Both the position numbers and the translations under genes were made by a program. The notes beneath the pieces were generated by a model. The model worked only from the letters and a program-made list of their open reading frames with translations, had not been told where the DNA came from and did not search any database. A stretch of DNA of 64,000 nt from CAZPKH01 sp964587165 (GTDB taxonomy: Bacteria > Bacteroidota > Bacteroidia > Bacteroidales > Muribaculaceae), in contig CAZPKH010000004.1 of assembly GCA_964587165.1 (NCBI GenBank), positions 1 through 64,000 on the forward strand, given 5' to 3'. Positions 9,409 through 18,298 of the stretch are shown piece after piece. Each line of letters begins with the position of its first letter. Position 1 is the stretch's first letter.

Positions 9409-9446
9409 CGAAAAGGCCGGAGAATGAAAATTCCCCGGCCTTTTCG
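9409..9446. terminator. Bidirectional terminator, ansA/MATE
   Basis: Perfect 12-bp inverted repeat (CGAAAAGGCCGG at 9409-9420 with 9435-9446). It carries A/T tracts inside the stem and separates two convergent genes. Confidence 0.85.
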
Positions 9447-9452
9447 TGCTAT

Positions 9453-10787
9453 TCAACCCGCCCCGGAAGTGTAGCGGCGGAAAAAGTAAACGAAAAGCGC
9501 CGCTGCCGTGAAGAGCGATACCGAAAATGAATAAACTATACCGGGCAGACCAGCACCGAGTGTGAAAGCAAACAGATATGTAGACGGCAGACCGATAATC
9601 GCATAGCTCACCAAGGCTATCCACGACATCACCTGCACCCGCGAGGTGCCGCGCAATGCGTTGGCAAATGTGATCTGGGTTGCGTCGCCGAGCTGATACA
9701 GCAGCAGCGGCACAAGGAGCGAAAGCGTGGTGGCTATCACCTTCGGATCGGGCGTGAAGATATGAGCGAGAGGCTGGAGGAAAAAGATAAAAGTCAGCGA
9801 AGCCAAAGCCGCCAGGACAAGGATTATCACATACCCGTCGAGAGCCACACGCCGCATGCCGCGACGGTCGGAAGCACCGCAGGCGTTAGCCACAAGCACT
9901 GATACGGCAGCAGCCACCGAATAGTACACGCAAAAACCTAACATCCCGATTATCACAACGATCTGAAAAGCCGCAAGCTCAATCTTGCCAAGCCAGCCTG
10001 CCATGACAGCTGCACCGGAGAATGCGCCGGTTTCGAGTGCCATCTGCATAGCCACCGGCCAAGAGGTGCTCCACACTTGCTTCAGCTTGCCCGGCGGCAA
10101 CTCTACAGTGCGGAAACCACGTGTATATACGCGAAAGTCGGCCGATGCAGCAAACACAGCAATTATACCCGCGGCACAGACCATACGCGATATGAGCGTG
10201 GCCAACCCCGCGCCGGTAAGCCCTAATTCAGGCATCCCGGCGTCGCCATATATCAGCAACCGGTTGAGCAATATATTCAGAGCGTTGGCACCGAGCACAA
10301 TCCACATGGGCATCCGGGTGCGCTGCACACCGTAGCTGCATTGAGCGAAAGCATTGAACAGGGATATGAATACTACCGAAACCAGGATCGTAAGGTAGTA
10401 AGGCCGGATAAAGGGCAACAATTCTTCAGGTTGCCCCATCTTGTCGAGCATGAAGTAAAGCACCGTAAAGAGAGCTGTGAGTGCCGCCGAGAAGATCATG
10501 TTGGCGCGCACACCGGCGCGAAGCGTTGCGCCTATATCAGCATCCCGGCGCTGTGTGAAGAGCGCTCCTACCAGAGGCGTAAGGCCGTAACTGAAACCTA
10601 CACATGCCAGAATCCCGCAGTTGAAAATACCGTTGACAAACGATGCCGAGGCAAGCGCCTCCGTAGAATATTGCCCTACCATATAGGTGTCGGCAAAACC
10701 GGTCACTATCATCCCCAGCTGCCCTGCCAGGATAGGACCGCCGAGGCTCATAATCTCACTATAACGTTGTAAAACAGATCGCCGCAC
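9453..10787 (-). CDS. MATE family multidrug/toxin efflux protein (NorM-like)
   Basis: 444-aa polytopic inner-membrane protein with 12 predicted helices and two MATE half-domains. It begins with RYSEIMSLGGPILAGQLGMIVTGFADTYMVGQ, the typical first helix. It exports cationic or other small toxic compounds using a Na+ or H+ gradient; the substrate is unknown. Transcribed alone from a -7 box 19 nt upstream, so the 5' leader is very short. It differs from the second MATE gene in this window (15548-16855), which is DinF-like. Confidence 0.9.
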   Translation of the reverse strand: MRRSVLQRYSEIMSLGGPILAGQLGMIVTGFADTYMVGQYSTEALASASFVNGIFNCGILACVGFSYGLTPLVGALFTQRRDADIGATLRAGVRANMIFSAALTALFTVLYFMLDKMGQPEELLPFIRPYYLTILVSVVFISLFNAFAQCSYGVQRTRMPMWIVLGANALNILLNRLLIYGDAGMPELGLTGAGLATLISRMVCAAGIIAVFAASADFRVYTRGFRTVELPPGKLKQVWSTSWPVAMQMALETGAFSGAAVMAGWLGKIELAAFQIVVIIGMLGFCVYYSVAAAVSVLVANACGASDRRGMRRVALDGYVIILVLAALASLTFIFFLQPLAHIFTPDPKVIATTLSLLVPLLLYQLGDATQITFANALRGTSRVQVMSWIALVSYAIIGLPSTYLFAFTLGAGLPGIVYSFSVSLFTAAALFVYFFRRYTSGAG

Positions 10788-10805
10788 AGACTATGTATTT
10801 TTCTG

Positions 10806-10813
10806 CAAAGGTA
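10806..10813 (-). promoter_or_regulatory. -7 box for MATE gene
   Basis: The minus strand reads GCTACCTTTGCAG, a strong TAnnTTTG element close to the start codon at 10787. A TTTG lies 10 nt further upstream, which is shorter than the usual spacing. Confidence 0.6.
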
Positions 10814-10829
10814 GCAATATTTGCAAAAT

Positions 10830-10869
10830 AATAATAACCCGCACCGGCCACACCGTGCGGGTTATTATT
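10830..10869. terminator. Strong hairpin upstream of MATE promoter
   Basis: Perfect 15-bp inverted repeat (10830-10844 and 10855-10869) with a 10-nt loop and TTATTATTTT on its 3' side. The amylase gene already has its own terminator at 11016-11051, so this hairpin may end an additional short transcript from the ~150-nt gap or act as a backup. Confidence 0.65.
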
Positions 10870-11015
10870 TTGGGCTCCGTTATATCTGCCTCGGCGACAA
10901 GCTGTACCGCCGTGGCGGTCGCGTCAAAATGCCGGCATAGATTGTTTTGCCTTCTGATATTACAACACCCAAGCAGGGGGCAAAGTTCACAGGGCAGCCT
11001 GTCGCACATATAAAA

Positions 11016-11051
11016 TATATGCCGGACGGCATCGCGCGCATCCGGCATATA
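11016..11051 (-). terminator. Terminator of secreted amylase gene
   Basis: 11-bp inverted repeat (TATATGCCGGA at 11016-11026 with 11041-11051) located 28 nt past the amylase stop, with AT-rich flank TATATTTTATA on the exit side. Confidence 0.75.
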
Positions 11052-11078
11052 GTCAGTATATTAGGGATCTATTGGAAA

Positions 11079-13445
11079 TCAGCGAATGTACTCTTTGGTC
11101 ACCTTGTTGCCACGGCGTACGATGTAAATGCTGCCGGCGGCGGGCTCGGCTACACGCACACCCATCAGAGTGTAGTATTCGGGGGCTGCATCGGGCTGAT
11201 CGAATACGTTGGCCTCTACACCCGAGCCTTCCCATAAGCCCAGATCCTGGCTCATGATATACATGTGCTTGTGCACGGGCACGAGGTCCTCAGTCTGATC
11301 CACACCTTTGGTGCCGGCGCCGGGGCCTTTGTCGAATATCACGCCGGTCGAGCCGGTAGCGATGTCAGCCTTCCAGATGGTTCCACCGATGTGTGTCATC
11401 GGCGAGCCGGGCCACGACGGGGCCGACGAGCCGCCCCAGTAGTATACGTAGGGAGTTGCCCAAAGCTGGTTTGCATTGTTCCAGTATACTATGAACGAGC
11501 TTGAGTTGGGGTTGGGGTCAACGACATTGTCGTCGGGATCGTCGCCATGCTGGCCGTTGTATTCCGACCAGTTGGTGCCTGCACAGATCATCGACTTGCC
11601 GTTGAGATCAAGGCCGCAATCCTGACCCTGCACATCCTGCGGGTACTGGTCGGTGCCGTTGTTGAATATCACCTTCGAGCCGTTTGTAAATGCTTCGGGC
11701 ACTTCATACTCCCAGAGTGTGCCCGAGGTGTGTGTCATCGCTGCACCGGGCCATGCCGACATCTCGGTGGCTGTTGCGCCGGGTTTGTAGATGTAGACGT
11801 TGACATTCGACCATCCGGTCTGCTTTGTGTCATAATATACATATACGGCCTGCGAGGGGTCAACCTTTGTATATACTGCCGAGCCTGTCTTGGTACCGGA
11901 GGTACCGGTGGCGCTCCAGCGTATAGTGATGGTCTTGCCGGCCTCAACGCCGTTGCCGATAGTTATATTGGTCGAACCCGAGAAAGGCATCTGGGCGCCA
12001 TTGTCCACTTTATACCAGCCTGAGGTGGCATTTACCAGAGTAGCTTTGACGGTGAGAGTCTCGGTCTTGAAAGAACCGCCGTCGGGGCTGAGTGTCACTG
12101 AGGGCTCTGTCGAGGCGGTACCGTTGTAGATCACGGCGATACCTGTGTTGCCCACCTGTCCGGTAATGGTCGATGCCGTGACGGTGAATGTATTGCCGGT
12201 CACTTCATCTTTATAAGTACCTGCGGGGCAGTAGCCGCCACCGTTGGGCACGCTGACATTGCGGCTCTGGCCGTTGCCCACCACGATGCAGGCGCCGATC
12301 CCTTTGCGGGTCACCGACACTACGCCGTTCGAGCTCGAGAAGTAATCCTCCTTGCCCACGGCTGCGTTGCGAAGATGATTGACGGCAGCGATCTCCTTTG
12401 AGGTGAAGTGTGTCGAACCTTTCTGACCCATTTTGATAGTGTTGCGGGTGTTGGCCGACGGGCGTGAGAAGTAAAGCGATGACGAGCCGTTACGGCAAGC
12501 TACGATAGCCCATGTGCGGTCGATCACGGCCTGCGAGATATGAGTGGAGGCCTGCCATTCGTTGGAGTAGTCGTCGTGGCTCTCAGCCCAGTATACCACC
12601 TTGTCGGCGGCAATAGTGCTTGAGGCCCAGCCTGCGTGGCTTGAGGGCACGTTGCCTGATTTCACAGCATTGCGCACACCGTCGCAGTATCCGTTGTCGG
12701 TCACCGACATATATTTGGTGTACTCTTTCATCAGGGCGTTGCCGTCGCCGCCGGGGCTGTCGAGTATCTCACCGTAGTGCCACAGCGAGGGGTCGGAGCA
12801 TACAGTCGACCAGAAGGCGCAGCCCTCGGAGGGGAGACCGATATGCTTGGCGGCATCCCAGCGGATACCTTTCACGCCGTACCCTTTGAGCTCGTCGATA
12901 AATGCTTTGGCGCGAGCCTGCACCTGAGCGTCCTCTGAGTTTACGTCGCCGTATTCGCCGAGCTGACCGTGTGTGATCGAGTAGCGGTTACCGTAGTTGA
13001 TGCCACCCTGCCAGCGCACGCGGCCGTTGGAGTCCCACCACGTGTCGTGGTAGCCGGCAGCCTGATTGACATGGTTGGCCACTACGTCGACTACAATTTT
13101 AATACCGTAAGGTTCGGCCTGCTCGCAGAGCTTCTTGAGCAGGGCGCTTCCACCCTGACCGTTTGCACGGAACTTGAAGTCGTAGGGCATGTAGGCGTAG
13201 AACCACTCGGCATTGTTATTGCAGTTGCCCTGCACCGGCGATACCTGAACGGCTCCGAAACCGGCTTTAGCTATATTAGGCAACTCATCAATGATCTGCT
13301 GGAAAGTCCAGTCGAAGCAATGCAGGATATTGCCATCCTGAATCTTCTCAGGTATGCCGTAAGAATTTGCGGCATTGGCAGACAGCGGGGAGAGTCCTAA
13401 AAGCAGGGCACACGCCGTCCACAGTGATTTTTTAAAAACATGCAT
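11079..13445 (-). CDS. Secreted GH13 alpha-amylase with starch-binding modules
   Basis: Exported endo-acting starch hydrolase, 788 aa. Signal peptide is about 1-25 (ending LSANA). The GH13 barrel at about 30-430 has the catalytic triad D197 (GIRWDAAKH), E226 (HYGEILD) and D291 (AESHDD). A Fn3-like chitobiase-C domain is at about 450-535. Two repeats resembling CBM26 starch-binding modules follow (about 540-625 and 655-735), both with WPG and a tryptophan-containing strand. The last ~35 residues (YYTLMGVRV ... GSIYIVRRGNKVTK) resemble the C-terminal sorting tail seen on Bacteroidales secreted proteins, so type IX-like export is possible but unproven. No SusC/D genes adjoin it. It is transcribed divergently from the OPT transporter. 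Confidence 0.93.
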   Translation of the reverse strand: MHVFKKSLWTACALLLGLSPLSANAANSYGIPEKIQDGNILHCFDWTFQQIIDELPNIAKAGFGAVQVSPVQGNCNNNAEWFYAYMPYDFKFRANGQGGSALLKKLCEQAEPYGIKIVVDVVANHVNQAAGYHDTWWDSNGRVRWQGGINYGNRYSITHGQLGEYGDVNSEDAQVQARAKAFIDELKGYGVKGIRWDAAKHIGLPSEGCAFWSTVCSDPSLWHYGEILDSPGGDGNALMKEYTKYMSVTDNGYCDGVRNAVKSGNVPSSHAGWASSTIAADKVVYWAESHDDYSNEWQASTHISQAVIDRTWAIVACRNGSSSLYFSRPSANTRNTIKMGQKGSTHFTSKEIAAVNHLRNAAVGKEDYFSSSNGVVSVTRKGIGACIVVGNGQSRNVSVPNGGGYCPAGTYKDEVTGNTFTVTASTITGQVGNTGIAVIYNGTASTEPSVTLSPDGGSFKTETLTVKATLVNATSGWYKVDNGAQMPFSGSTNITIGNGVEAGKTITIRWSATGTSGTKTGSAVYTKVDPSQAVYVYYDTKQTGWSNVNVYIYKPGATATEMSAWPGAAMTHTSGTLWEYEVPEAFTNGSKVIFNNGTDQYPQDVQGQDCGLDLNGKSMICAGTNWSEYNGQHGDDPDDNVVDPNPNSSSFIVYWNNANQLWATPYVYYWGGSSAPSWPGSPMTHIGGTIWKADIATGSTGVIFDKGPGAGTKGVDQTEDLVPVHKHMYIMSQDLGLWEGSGVEANVFDQPDAAPEYYTLMGVRVAEPAAGSIYIVRRGNKVTKEYIR

Positions 13446-13491
13446 GGTATTTCCCGGAAAGAAATGTAAGTATAATGAAAATAATTTTTGG

Positions 13492-13499
13492 CAAAGGTA
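13492..13499 (-). promoter_or_regulatory. -7 box for secreted amylase
   Basis: The minus strand reads GCTACCTTTG. Together with the plus-strand box at 13523-13530 it forms a 10-bp inverted repeat, so the two promoters are mirror images and their upstream elements overlap. Confidence 0.65.
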
Positions 13500-13522
13500 G
13501 CACTATTTCTCCAAATAATCGC

Positions 13523-13530
13523 TACCTTTG
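13523..13530 (+). promoter_or_regulatory. -7 box for OPT transporter
   Basis: GCTACCTTTG on the plus strand, 33 nt before the start of the OPT gene. It mirrors the amylase promoter 23 bp away. Confidence 0.65.
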
Positions 13531-13563
13531 AACAAAATTTACAAATAAAACCACATATTAGCA

Positions 13564-15561
13564 ATGGAAAAGACAAAGATCACACCGTCGGAACTCCCCG
13601 AGGAGGTGTACATGGACGCCGATCCTATCGAGCTTCCCGACAACGCTTTCCGCGAGCTTGCCGCCGATGAAACCTACCGCCCGCTGATGCACCCGGCACG
13701 CGACTACAAGGAAGTGACCCCCTACTCGGTGTCGCTTGGCCTCGTGCTTGCCGTAATATTCAGTGCCGCAGCGGCATATCTGGGCCTTAAAGTAGGCCAG
13801 GTATTTGAAGCCGCTATCCCGATAGCAATCATAGCCGTAGGTCTGAGCGGTGCTCTGAAGATCAAGAATCCGCTGGGGCAAAACGTCATAATACAGTCGA
13901 TAGGCGCATGCTCGGGCGTGATCGTGGCAGGTGCCATCTTTACTCTCCCGGCGCTATATATCCTCGGCATCGACGTCGACTTCTACCAGATATTCCTCAG
14001 CTCGCTGCTCGGCGGCGTGCTCGGCATACTCTTCTTCATACCTTTCCGCAAATATTTTGTGAAGGATATGCACGGCAAGTACCCCTTCCCCGAAGCTACC
14101 GCCACGACGCAGGTGCTCGCATCGGGTCAGGGAAGCTCTGACAAGAGCGAGGGCGCGCGCAGCGGCGGCCAGGCTCTTACGCTCGTGGTAGCGTCGCTCA
14201 TCGGAGGTCTCTACGACTATATCGTCGAGACTTTCGGCTTCTGGGCAGGCCAGATCACAACGGCCGCCACGTCGTGGGGACAGGCTATGATCGACAAGTT
14301 CAAAATGGTGCTGTCGTGCAACACCGGTGCGGCTCTGCTCGGCTTGGGGTACATCGTCGGACTGAAATATGCCTTCGTGATATTTGCCGGATCGCTCTTC
14401 GTGTGGTGGATCATCATACCGCTTATGGGCACATACGGCGACGTGGCCATGCAGGCTATGGCTCCCGAAAAGATATTCAGCGACTACGCCCGAATGATCG
14501 GTATCGGCGGTATAGCGATGGCCGGTGTGATAGGTATCGTCAAGTCGTGGCCTATCATCCGTCAGGCTGTCGGGCTGGCCGGCCGCGAGTTTAAAGGCGG
14601 AGCTTCCACCACCAAGACCGCCCGCTGGCAGATGGATATCTCGATGAAGCATGTAGTGTTTTATATCGCTTTAGCTCTGATTGCCGTGCTGATATTCTTC
14701 TGGGTCGGCGTGATCAATACATTCTGGCAGGCCTTGGTGGCATGGGCTGTGGTAGCGGTGATAGCATTCCTCTTCACCACGGTAGCCGCCAATGCCATAG
14801 CGATCGTGGGCTCCAACCCCGTGTCGGGTATGACGCTGATGACTCTGATCGTGGCATCATGTATCTTCGTGGCTATCGGCCTCAATGGCCGCGAGGGTAT
14901 CGCCGCTTCGATGGTGATAGGCGGCGTGGTCTGCACGGCTCTATCTATGGCCGGTGGTTTCGTCACCGACCTGAAGGTGGGCTACTGGCTCGGCTCCACG
15001 CCCAAGAAACAGGAGTCGTGGAAATTTGTCGGAACCCTTGTTTCGGCTGCCACCGTGGGCGGCGTGATCATGCTGCTCAACCAGGTATACGGTTTCACCG
15101 GCGACAACGCCCTTGTGGCTCCGCAGGCCAACGCTATGGCCAAGGTGATCGAGCCGCTGATGATGGGAGGCGACACCCCGTGGGTGCTCTATATCGTAGG
15201 CGCGGTGCTTGCACTGCTGCTCAACTGGCTCGGAGTACCCGCTCTGGCATTCTGCCTCGGTATGTTTATCCCGCTGCCGCTCAACACCCCTATGCTCGTG
15301 GGCGGTGCCTTGGCATACTTCGTGGGCCGCAGCTCCAAAGATAAAGCTGTGGCGGCTGCCCGCTCCGACCGCGGCACACTGATTGCTTCAGGTCTGATAG
15401 CCGGCGGTGCTCTCTTCGGCGTATTTGCCGCCATGACACGCTTCTTCGGCTTCACATACAGCTGCCCGATGGGCGAAGGCCTCAACCAACTGCTCGGCCT
15501 TTTGGTATACATCGCACTGATAGCCTACGTATACTTCGACAGCCGTCGTGCGCGAAAATAA
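13564..15561 (+). CDS. OPT family oligopeptide transporter
   Basis: 665-aa proton-coupled oligopeptide or peptide-siderophore importer of the OPT superfamily, with about 14-16 membrane segments. Family features include AAAAYLGLKVGQVFEAAIP near residue 60 and the NPVSGMTLMTL loop near 420. The hydrophilic N-terminal ~50 residues are acidic. The product probably supplies peptides for amino-acid fermentation. Its stop overlaps the GTG start of the downstream MATE gene by 14 nt, implying translational coupling. Confidence 0.9.
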   Translation: MEKTKITPSELPEEVYMDADPIELPDNAFRELAADETYRPLMHPARDYKEVTPYSVSLGLVLAVIFSAAAAYLGLKVGQVFEAAIPIAIIAVGLSGALKIKNPLGQNVIIQSIGACSGVIVAGAIFTLPALYILGIDVDFYQIFLSSLLGGVLGILFFIPFRKYFVKDMHGKYPFPEATATTQVLASGQGSSDKSEGARSGGQALTLVVASLIGGLYDYIVETFGFWAGQITTAATSWGQAMIDKFKMVLSCNTGAALLGLGYIVGLKYAFVIFAGSLFVWWIIIPLMGTYGDVAMQAMAPEKIFSDYARMIGIGGIAMAGVIGIVKSWPIIRQAVGLAGREFKGGASTTKTARWQMDISMKHVVFYIALALIAVLIFFWVGVINTFWQALVAWAVVAVIAFLFTTVAANAIAIVGSNPVSGMTLMTLIVASCIFVAIGLNGREGIAASMVIGGVVCTALSMAGGFVTDLKVGYWLGSTPKKQESWKFVGTLVSAATVGGVIMLLNQVYGFTGDNALVAPQANAMAKVIEPLMMGGDTPWVLYIVGAVLALLLNWLGVPALAFCLGMFIPLPLNTPMLVGGALAYFVGRSSKDKAVAAARSDRGTLIASGLIAGGALFGVFAAMTRFFGFTYSCPMGEGLNQLLGLLVYIALIAYVYFDSRRARK

Positions 15562-16855
15562 CCGCGACATACTCCGTTTAGCCTGCCCGGCTATAGTCAC
15601 CAACATCACCACCCCGCTTCTGGGGCTGATGGACACGGCTATAGCCGGGCATCTCGGGTCAGCCCGCTACATTGCGGCCATAGCCGTAGGAGCCACAATA
15701 TTCAATATGATATACTGGCTGCTGGGGTTTCTGCGCATGGGCACATCGGGCATGACGGCCCAGGCATGGGGAGGCGCCCGTAAGGCCGAGGAAGCATCCA
15801 TCCTGCGGGCTGCACTTCTCACAGCCGCTACAGCAGGCGCTCTTATACTTGCGCTATCGGTGCCGATAGAGGCGCTGAGCTTGGCGCTTCTTGAACCCGA
15901 CAGTGCTACCCGGCCCATCGTTTCGGAGTATTTCCATATCGTAGTATGGGGAGCGCCGGCGGTGCTTATGACCTACGCTATGACGGGGTGGCTGCTCGGT
16001 ATGCAGAACTCGCGTGCGGGGATGTGGATGTCGATAACCATCAACGTGGCCAATATCGGCGTATCGATGGTACTCGTGATCGGTCTCGTCATGGGTATGC
16101 GCGGCGTGGCTATCGGCACGCTGTCGGCTCAATGGCTCGGGGTGGTGGTCGGAGGATTTTTCTGTCGGTCGGAGTTGCGCTCGCTCGGGAGCAACGCTCC
16201 GCAGCGGCTGCGCGACATACTGCAGCTGCTGCCGCGATTCTTCGGTGTGAATATCTACATATTCCTGCGCACCTTAGGGTTGGTGGCCGTGACGGTATGG
16301 TTCACCCGCGCCGGAGCCGTCCAGGGCACGGTGATACTTGCCGTGAACGCCCTGCTGATGCAGCTCTTCATACTGTTCTCGTATTTCATGGACGGGTTCG
16401 CCTACGCCGGCGAAGCTCTCGCCGGCCGCTATGTGGGAGCCTCCGACGGAGCCGGGCTGCGCAGTGTCGTCAAGGCTTTGATGCGCTGGGGCATCGGGCT
16501 CGCGCTCATCTTCGGCGCTCTTTACTTTTCAGCAGGCGAAGCGATACTGCGGCTGCTCAGCAACGACGCCACCGTCGTGGCTGCAAGCCGCGACTACCTG
16601 CTTTGGATCGCTACGGTGCCTCTTGTAGGGTTCGGCGCTTTCGTGTGGGACGGCATATATATCGGCGCCACCGCGACAGCCCGCATGGCAGTGTCGGTGG
16701 GTGTCAGCGCGGCGGTATTTTTCGCGGTATACGCTCTGCTCTACCCTACCCTGGGCAACCACGCGCTTTGGCTGGCGTTCTGCCTGTATCTGCTGTCGCG
16801 CGGAGTAGTTCAGACAGCTCTGAGCCGCAAAATTGTGCGGTTTGACAAAAAATAG
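15548..16855 (+). CDS. DinF-like MATE family transporter
   Basis: 435-aa MATE exporter of the DinF subgroup; an early helix reads PLLGLMDTAIAGHLG. It has twelve predicted helices. Translation starts at a GTG (15548) inside the last codons of the OPT gene, giving a 14-nt overlap. No ATG occurs nearby in frame, and the sequence RENNRDILRLACPAIV aligns with the usual DinF N-terminus. The substrate is unknown. Coupling to a peptide importer raises the possibility that it exports a product or toxic by-product of peptide use. Confidence 0.88.
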   Translation: MRENNRDILRLACPAIVTNITTPLLGLMDTAIAGHLGSARYIAAIAVGATIFNMIYWLLGFLRMGTSGMTAQAWGGARKAEEASILRAALLTAATAGALILALSVPIEALSLALLEPDSATRPIVSEYFHIVVWGAPAVLMTYAMTGWLLGMQNSRAGMWMSITINVANIGVSMVLVIGLVMGMRGVAIGTLSAQWLGVVVGGFFCRSELRSLGSNAPQRLRDILQLLPRFFGVNIYIFLRTLGLVAVTVWFTRAGAVQGTVILAVNALLMQLFILFSYFMDGFAYAGEALAGRYVGASDGAGLRSVVKALMRWGIGLALIFGALYFSAGEAILRLLSNDATVVAASRDYLLWIATVPLVGFGAFVWDGIYIGATATARMAVSVGVSAAVFFAVYALLYPTLGNHALWLAFCLYLLSRGVVQTALSRKIVRFDKK

Positions 16856-16856
16856 C

Positions 16857-16864
16857 TACCTTTG
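16857..16864 (+). promoter_or_regulatory. -7 box for GT2 glycosyltransferase
   Basis: GCTACCTTTGCGC lies immediately after the MATE stop codon. It leaves ~22 nt before the ATG at 16887 and rules out the in-frame ATG at 16833, which lies upstream of the promoter. Confidence 0.65.
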
Positions 16865-16886
16865 CGCATACACCCAAGCCATCACC

Positions 16887-17858
16887 ATGCAGCCTAACCA
16901 CATAACACGCCTGAGCATACTCGTGCCGGTATACAACGAGCAGGAGTGCCTTGATGCACTATACGCCCGTCTGAAGGGTGTGGCCGACTCTCTGGGGGTG
17001 GATGTGGAGATGCTGTTTGTCAACGACGGTTCGACGGACTCGTCGCTCGATATACTTCAGCGTCTGGCCGAGGCAGACTCACGCGTGGCTGTGGTCGACC
17101 TGTCGCGCCGCTTCGGCAAGGAGATAGCCATGAGCGCCGGTATCGACTATGCTACCGGCGATGCCCTTGTGATACTCGATGCCGACCTGCAGGATCCGCC
17201 CGAGCTTATACCGCAGATGCTCGAAGGGATACGACAGGGGTATGACGATGTGTATGCGCGGCGACGCACGCGCTCGGGCGAGTCAATGGTCAAGCGCGCC
17301 ACATCGCGGCTATATTACCGCATGCTGCGCCGCCTCAGCAATGTGCCCGTGCAAGAGGATACCGGCGACTTCCGCATGCTGTCGGCCCGCGCCATAGAGG
17401 CTCTGCGCAGGCTCAAGGAGTCGGAGCGCAACATGAAGGGGCTGTTTTCGTACGTAGGGTTCTACAAGAAGCCTATACTCTACGACCGCGCCCCCCGCAC
17501 TGCCGGAAAAACCAAATGGAGCTATTTCGGACTCACCGGGCTTGCGCTGCGCGGGTTTACAAGTTTCTCAAAGACGCCGCTCCGCCTGATATCGCTGCTC
17601 GGACTTATGGTGTCGGCAATAGCTTTCGTCTACCTTATCGTAGTTGTGTCGAAAGCCTTGGTGGCCGGCGACCGCGTGGCCGGCTACCCTTCGCTGATGG
17701 CCGTGATACTGTTTTTAGGCGGAATGCAACTGCTGGCCTTAGGAGTGATCGGCGAATATATCGGCATCGTGTTCACCGAATCGAAGCGTCGGCCGACGTA
17801 TTTCGTATCCTCCTACCACCCCGCTGCGGGCAGCCACGAAAAAGACTCCGCTTCATAG
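16887..17858 (+). CDS. GT2 family glycosyltransferase (GtrB/DPM-like)
   Basis: 323-aa membrane-anchored glycosyltransferase that likely moves a sugar from a nucleotide donor to polyprenyl phosphate. The GT-A domain has PVYNEQE at the N-terminus, FVNDGSTD near residue 50, and the metal-binding DADLQDPPE near 100. Two C-terminal membrane helices lie at about residues 235-260 and 268-295, as in GtrB and ArnC relatives. The product probably enters cell-envelope glycan or LPS modification; the sugar is unknown. The start is placed at the ATG 22 nt after a strong -7 box. Confidence 0.88.
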   Translation: MQPNHITRLSILVPVYNEQECLDALYARLKGVADSLGVDVEMLFVNDGSTDSSLDILQRLAEADSRVAVVDLSRRFGKEIAMSAGIDYATGDALVILDADLQDPPELIPQMLEGIRQGYDDVYARRRTRSGESMVKRATSRLYYRMLRRLSNVPVQEDTGDFRMLSARAIEALRRLKESERNMKGLFSYVGFYKKPILYDRAPRTAGKTKWSYFGLTGLALRGFTSFSKTPLRLISLLGLMVSAIAFVYLIVVVSKALVAGDRVAGYPSLMAVILFLGGMQLLALGVIGEYIGIVFTESKRRPTYFVSSYHPAAGSHEKDSAS

Positions 17859-17872
17859 CGAAACGGAGCCTT
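17841..17872 (-). terminator. Terminator of the dnaA-to-ridA unit
   Basis: Imperfect hairpin pairing CTCCG/CGGAG and an inner CGCT/AGCG. On the minus strand it is followed by CTTTTTCG. It overlaps the last codons of the convergent GT2 gene. Confidence 0.5.
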
Positions 17873-17907
17873 CGTGAATATCTTTGAAGATAGTGTGAGG
17901 CAGGGTG

Positions 17908-18282
17908 CTATATTGCAGCGATAAGCTCTATCTCTACCATAGCCTGCTTGGGGAGCTCGCGCACGGCAAAAGCCGATCGGGCCGGGAACGGTGCCGCGAA
18001 ATGCTTCTGATATACTGCGTTCATCTGAGCGAAGAGGCTCATATCGGCCAGGAGCACCGTCGTTTTCACTACATTGTCGAGCGAAGCGCCTGCTTCGGCA
18101 AGTATGGCGGCTGCGTTGGCGAGCGATTGAGCTGTCTGTGCCTCGATACCCTCGGGCATCTCGCCGGTGGCGGGGTCGATAGGGAGCTGTCCGGACACGA
18201 ATATCATATTGCCGGCTTTGATAGCCTGGCTGTAAGGACCTATTGCTGCGGGCGCAGCTGTAGTAGCTATGGGTTGTTTCAT
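17908..18282 (-). CDS. ridA: RidA family enamine/imine deaminase
   Basis: 124-aa trimeric RidA/YjgF protein that hydrolyses reactive 2-aminoacrylate and related imines. Signatures are AIGPYSQAIKAGNMIFVSGQLPIDP in the first half and the C-terminal AFAVRELPKQAMVEIELIAAI, which includes the substrate-binding Arg and Glu. It is 16 nt downstream of the BrkB-type gene and probably the last gene of a dnaA-led operon. Confidence 0.95.
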   Translation of the reverse strand: MKQPIATTAAPAAIGPYSQAIKAGNMIFVSGQLPIDPATGEMPEGIEAQTAQSLANAAAILAEAGASLDNVVKTTVLLADMSLFAQMNAVYQKHFAAPFPARSAFAVRELPKQAMVEIELIAAI

Positions 18283-18298
18283 GGTGATAATATATTGG

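Noticed and set aside
10791..11048. 85-codon minus-strand frame between amylase and MATE genes
   Set aside because: It runs through two terminator hairpins and a promoter; its translation has no family features.
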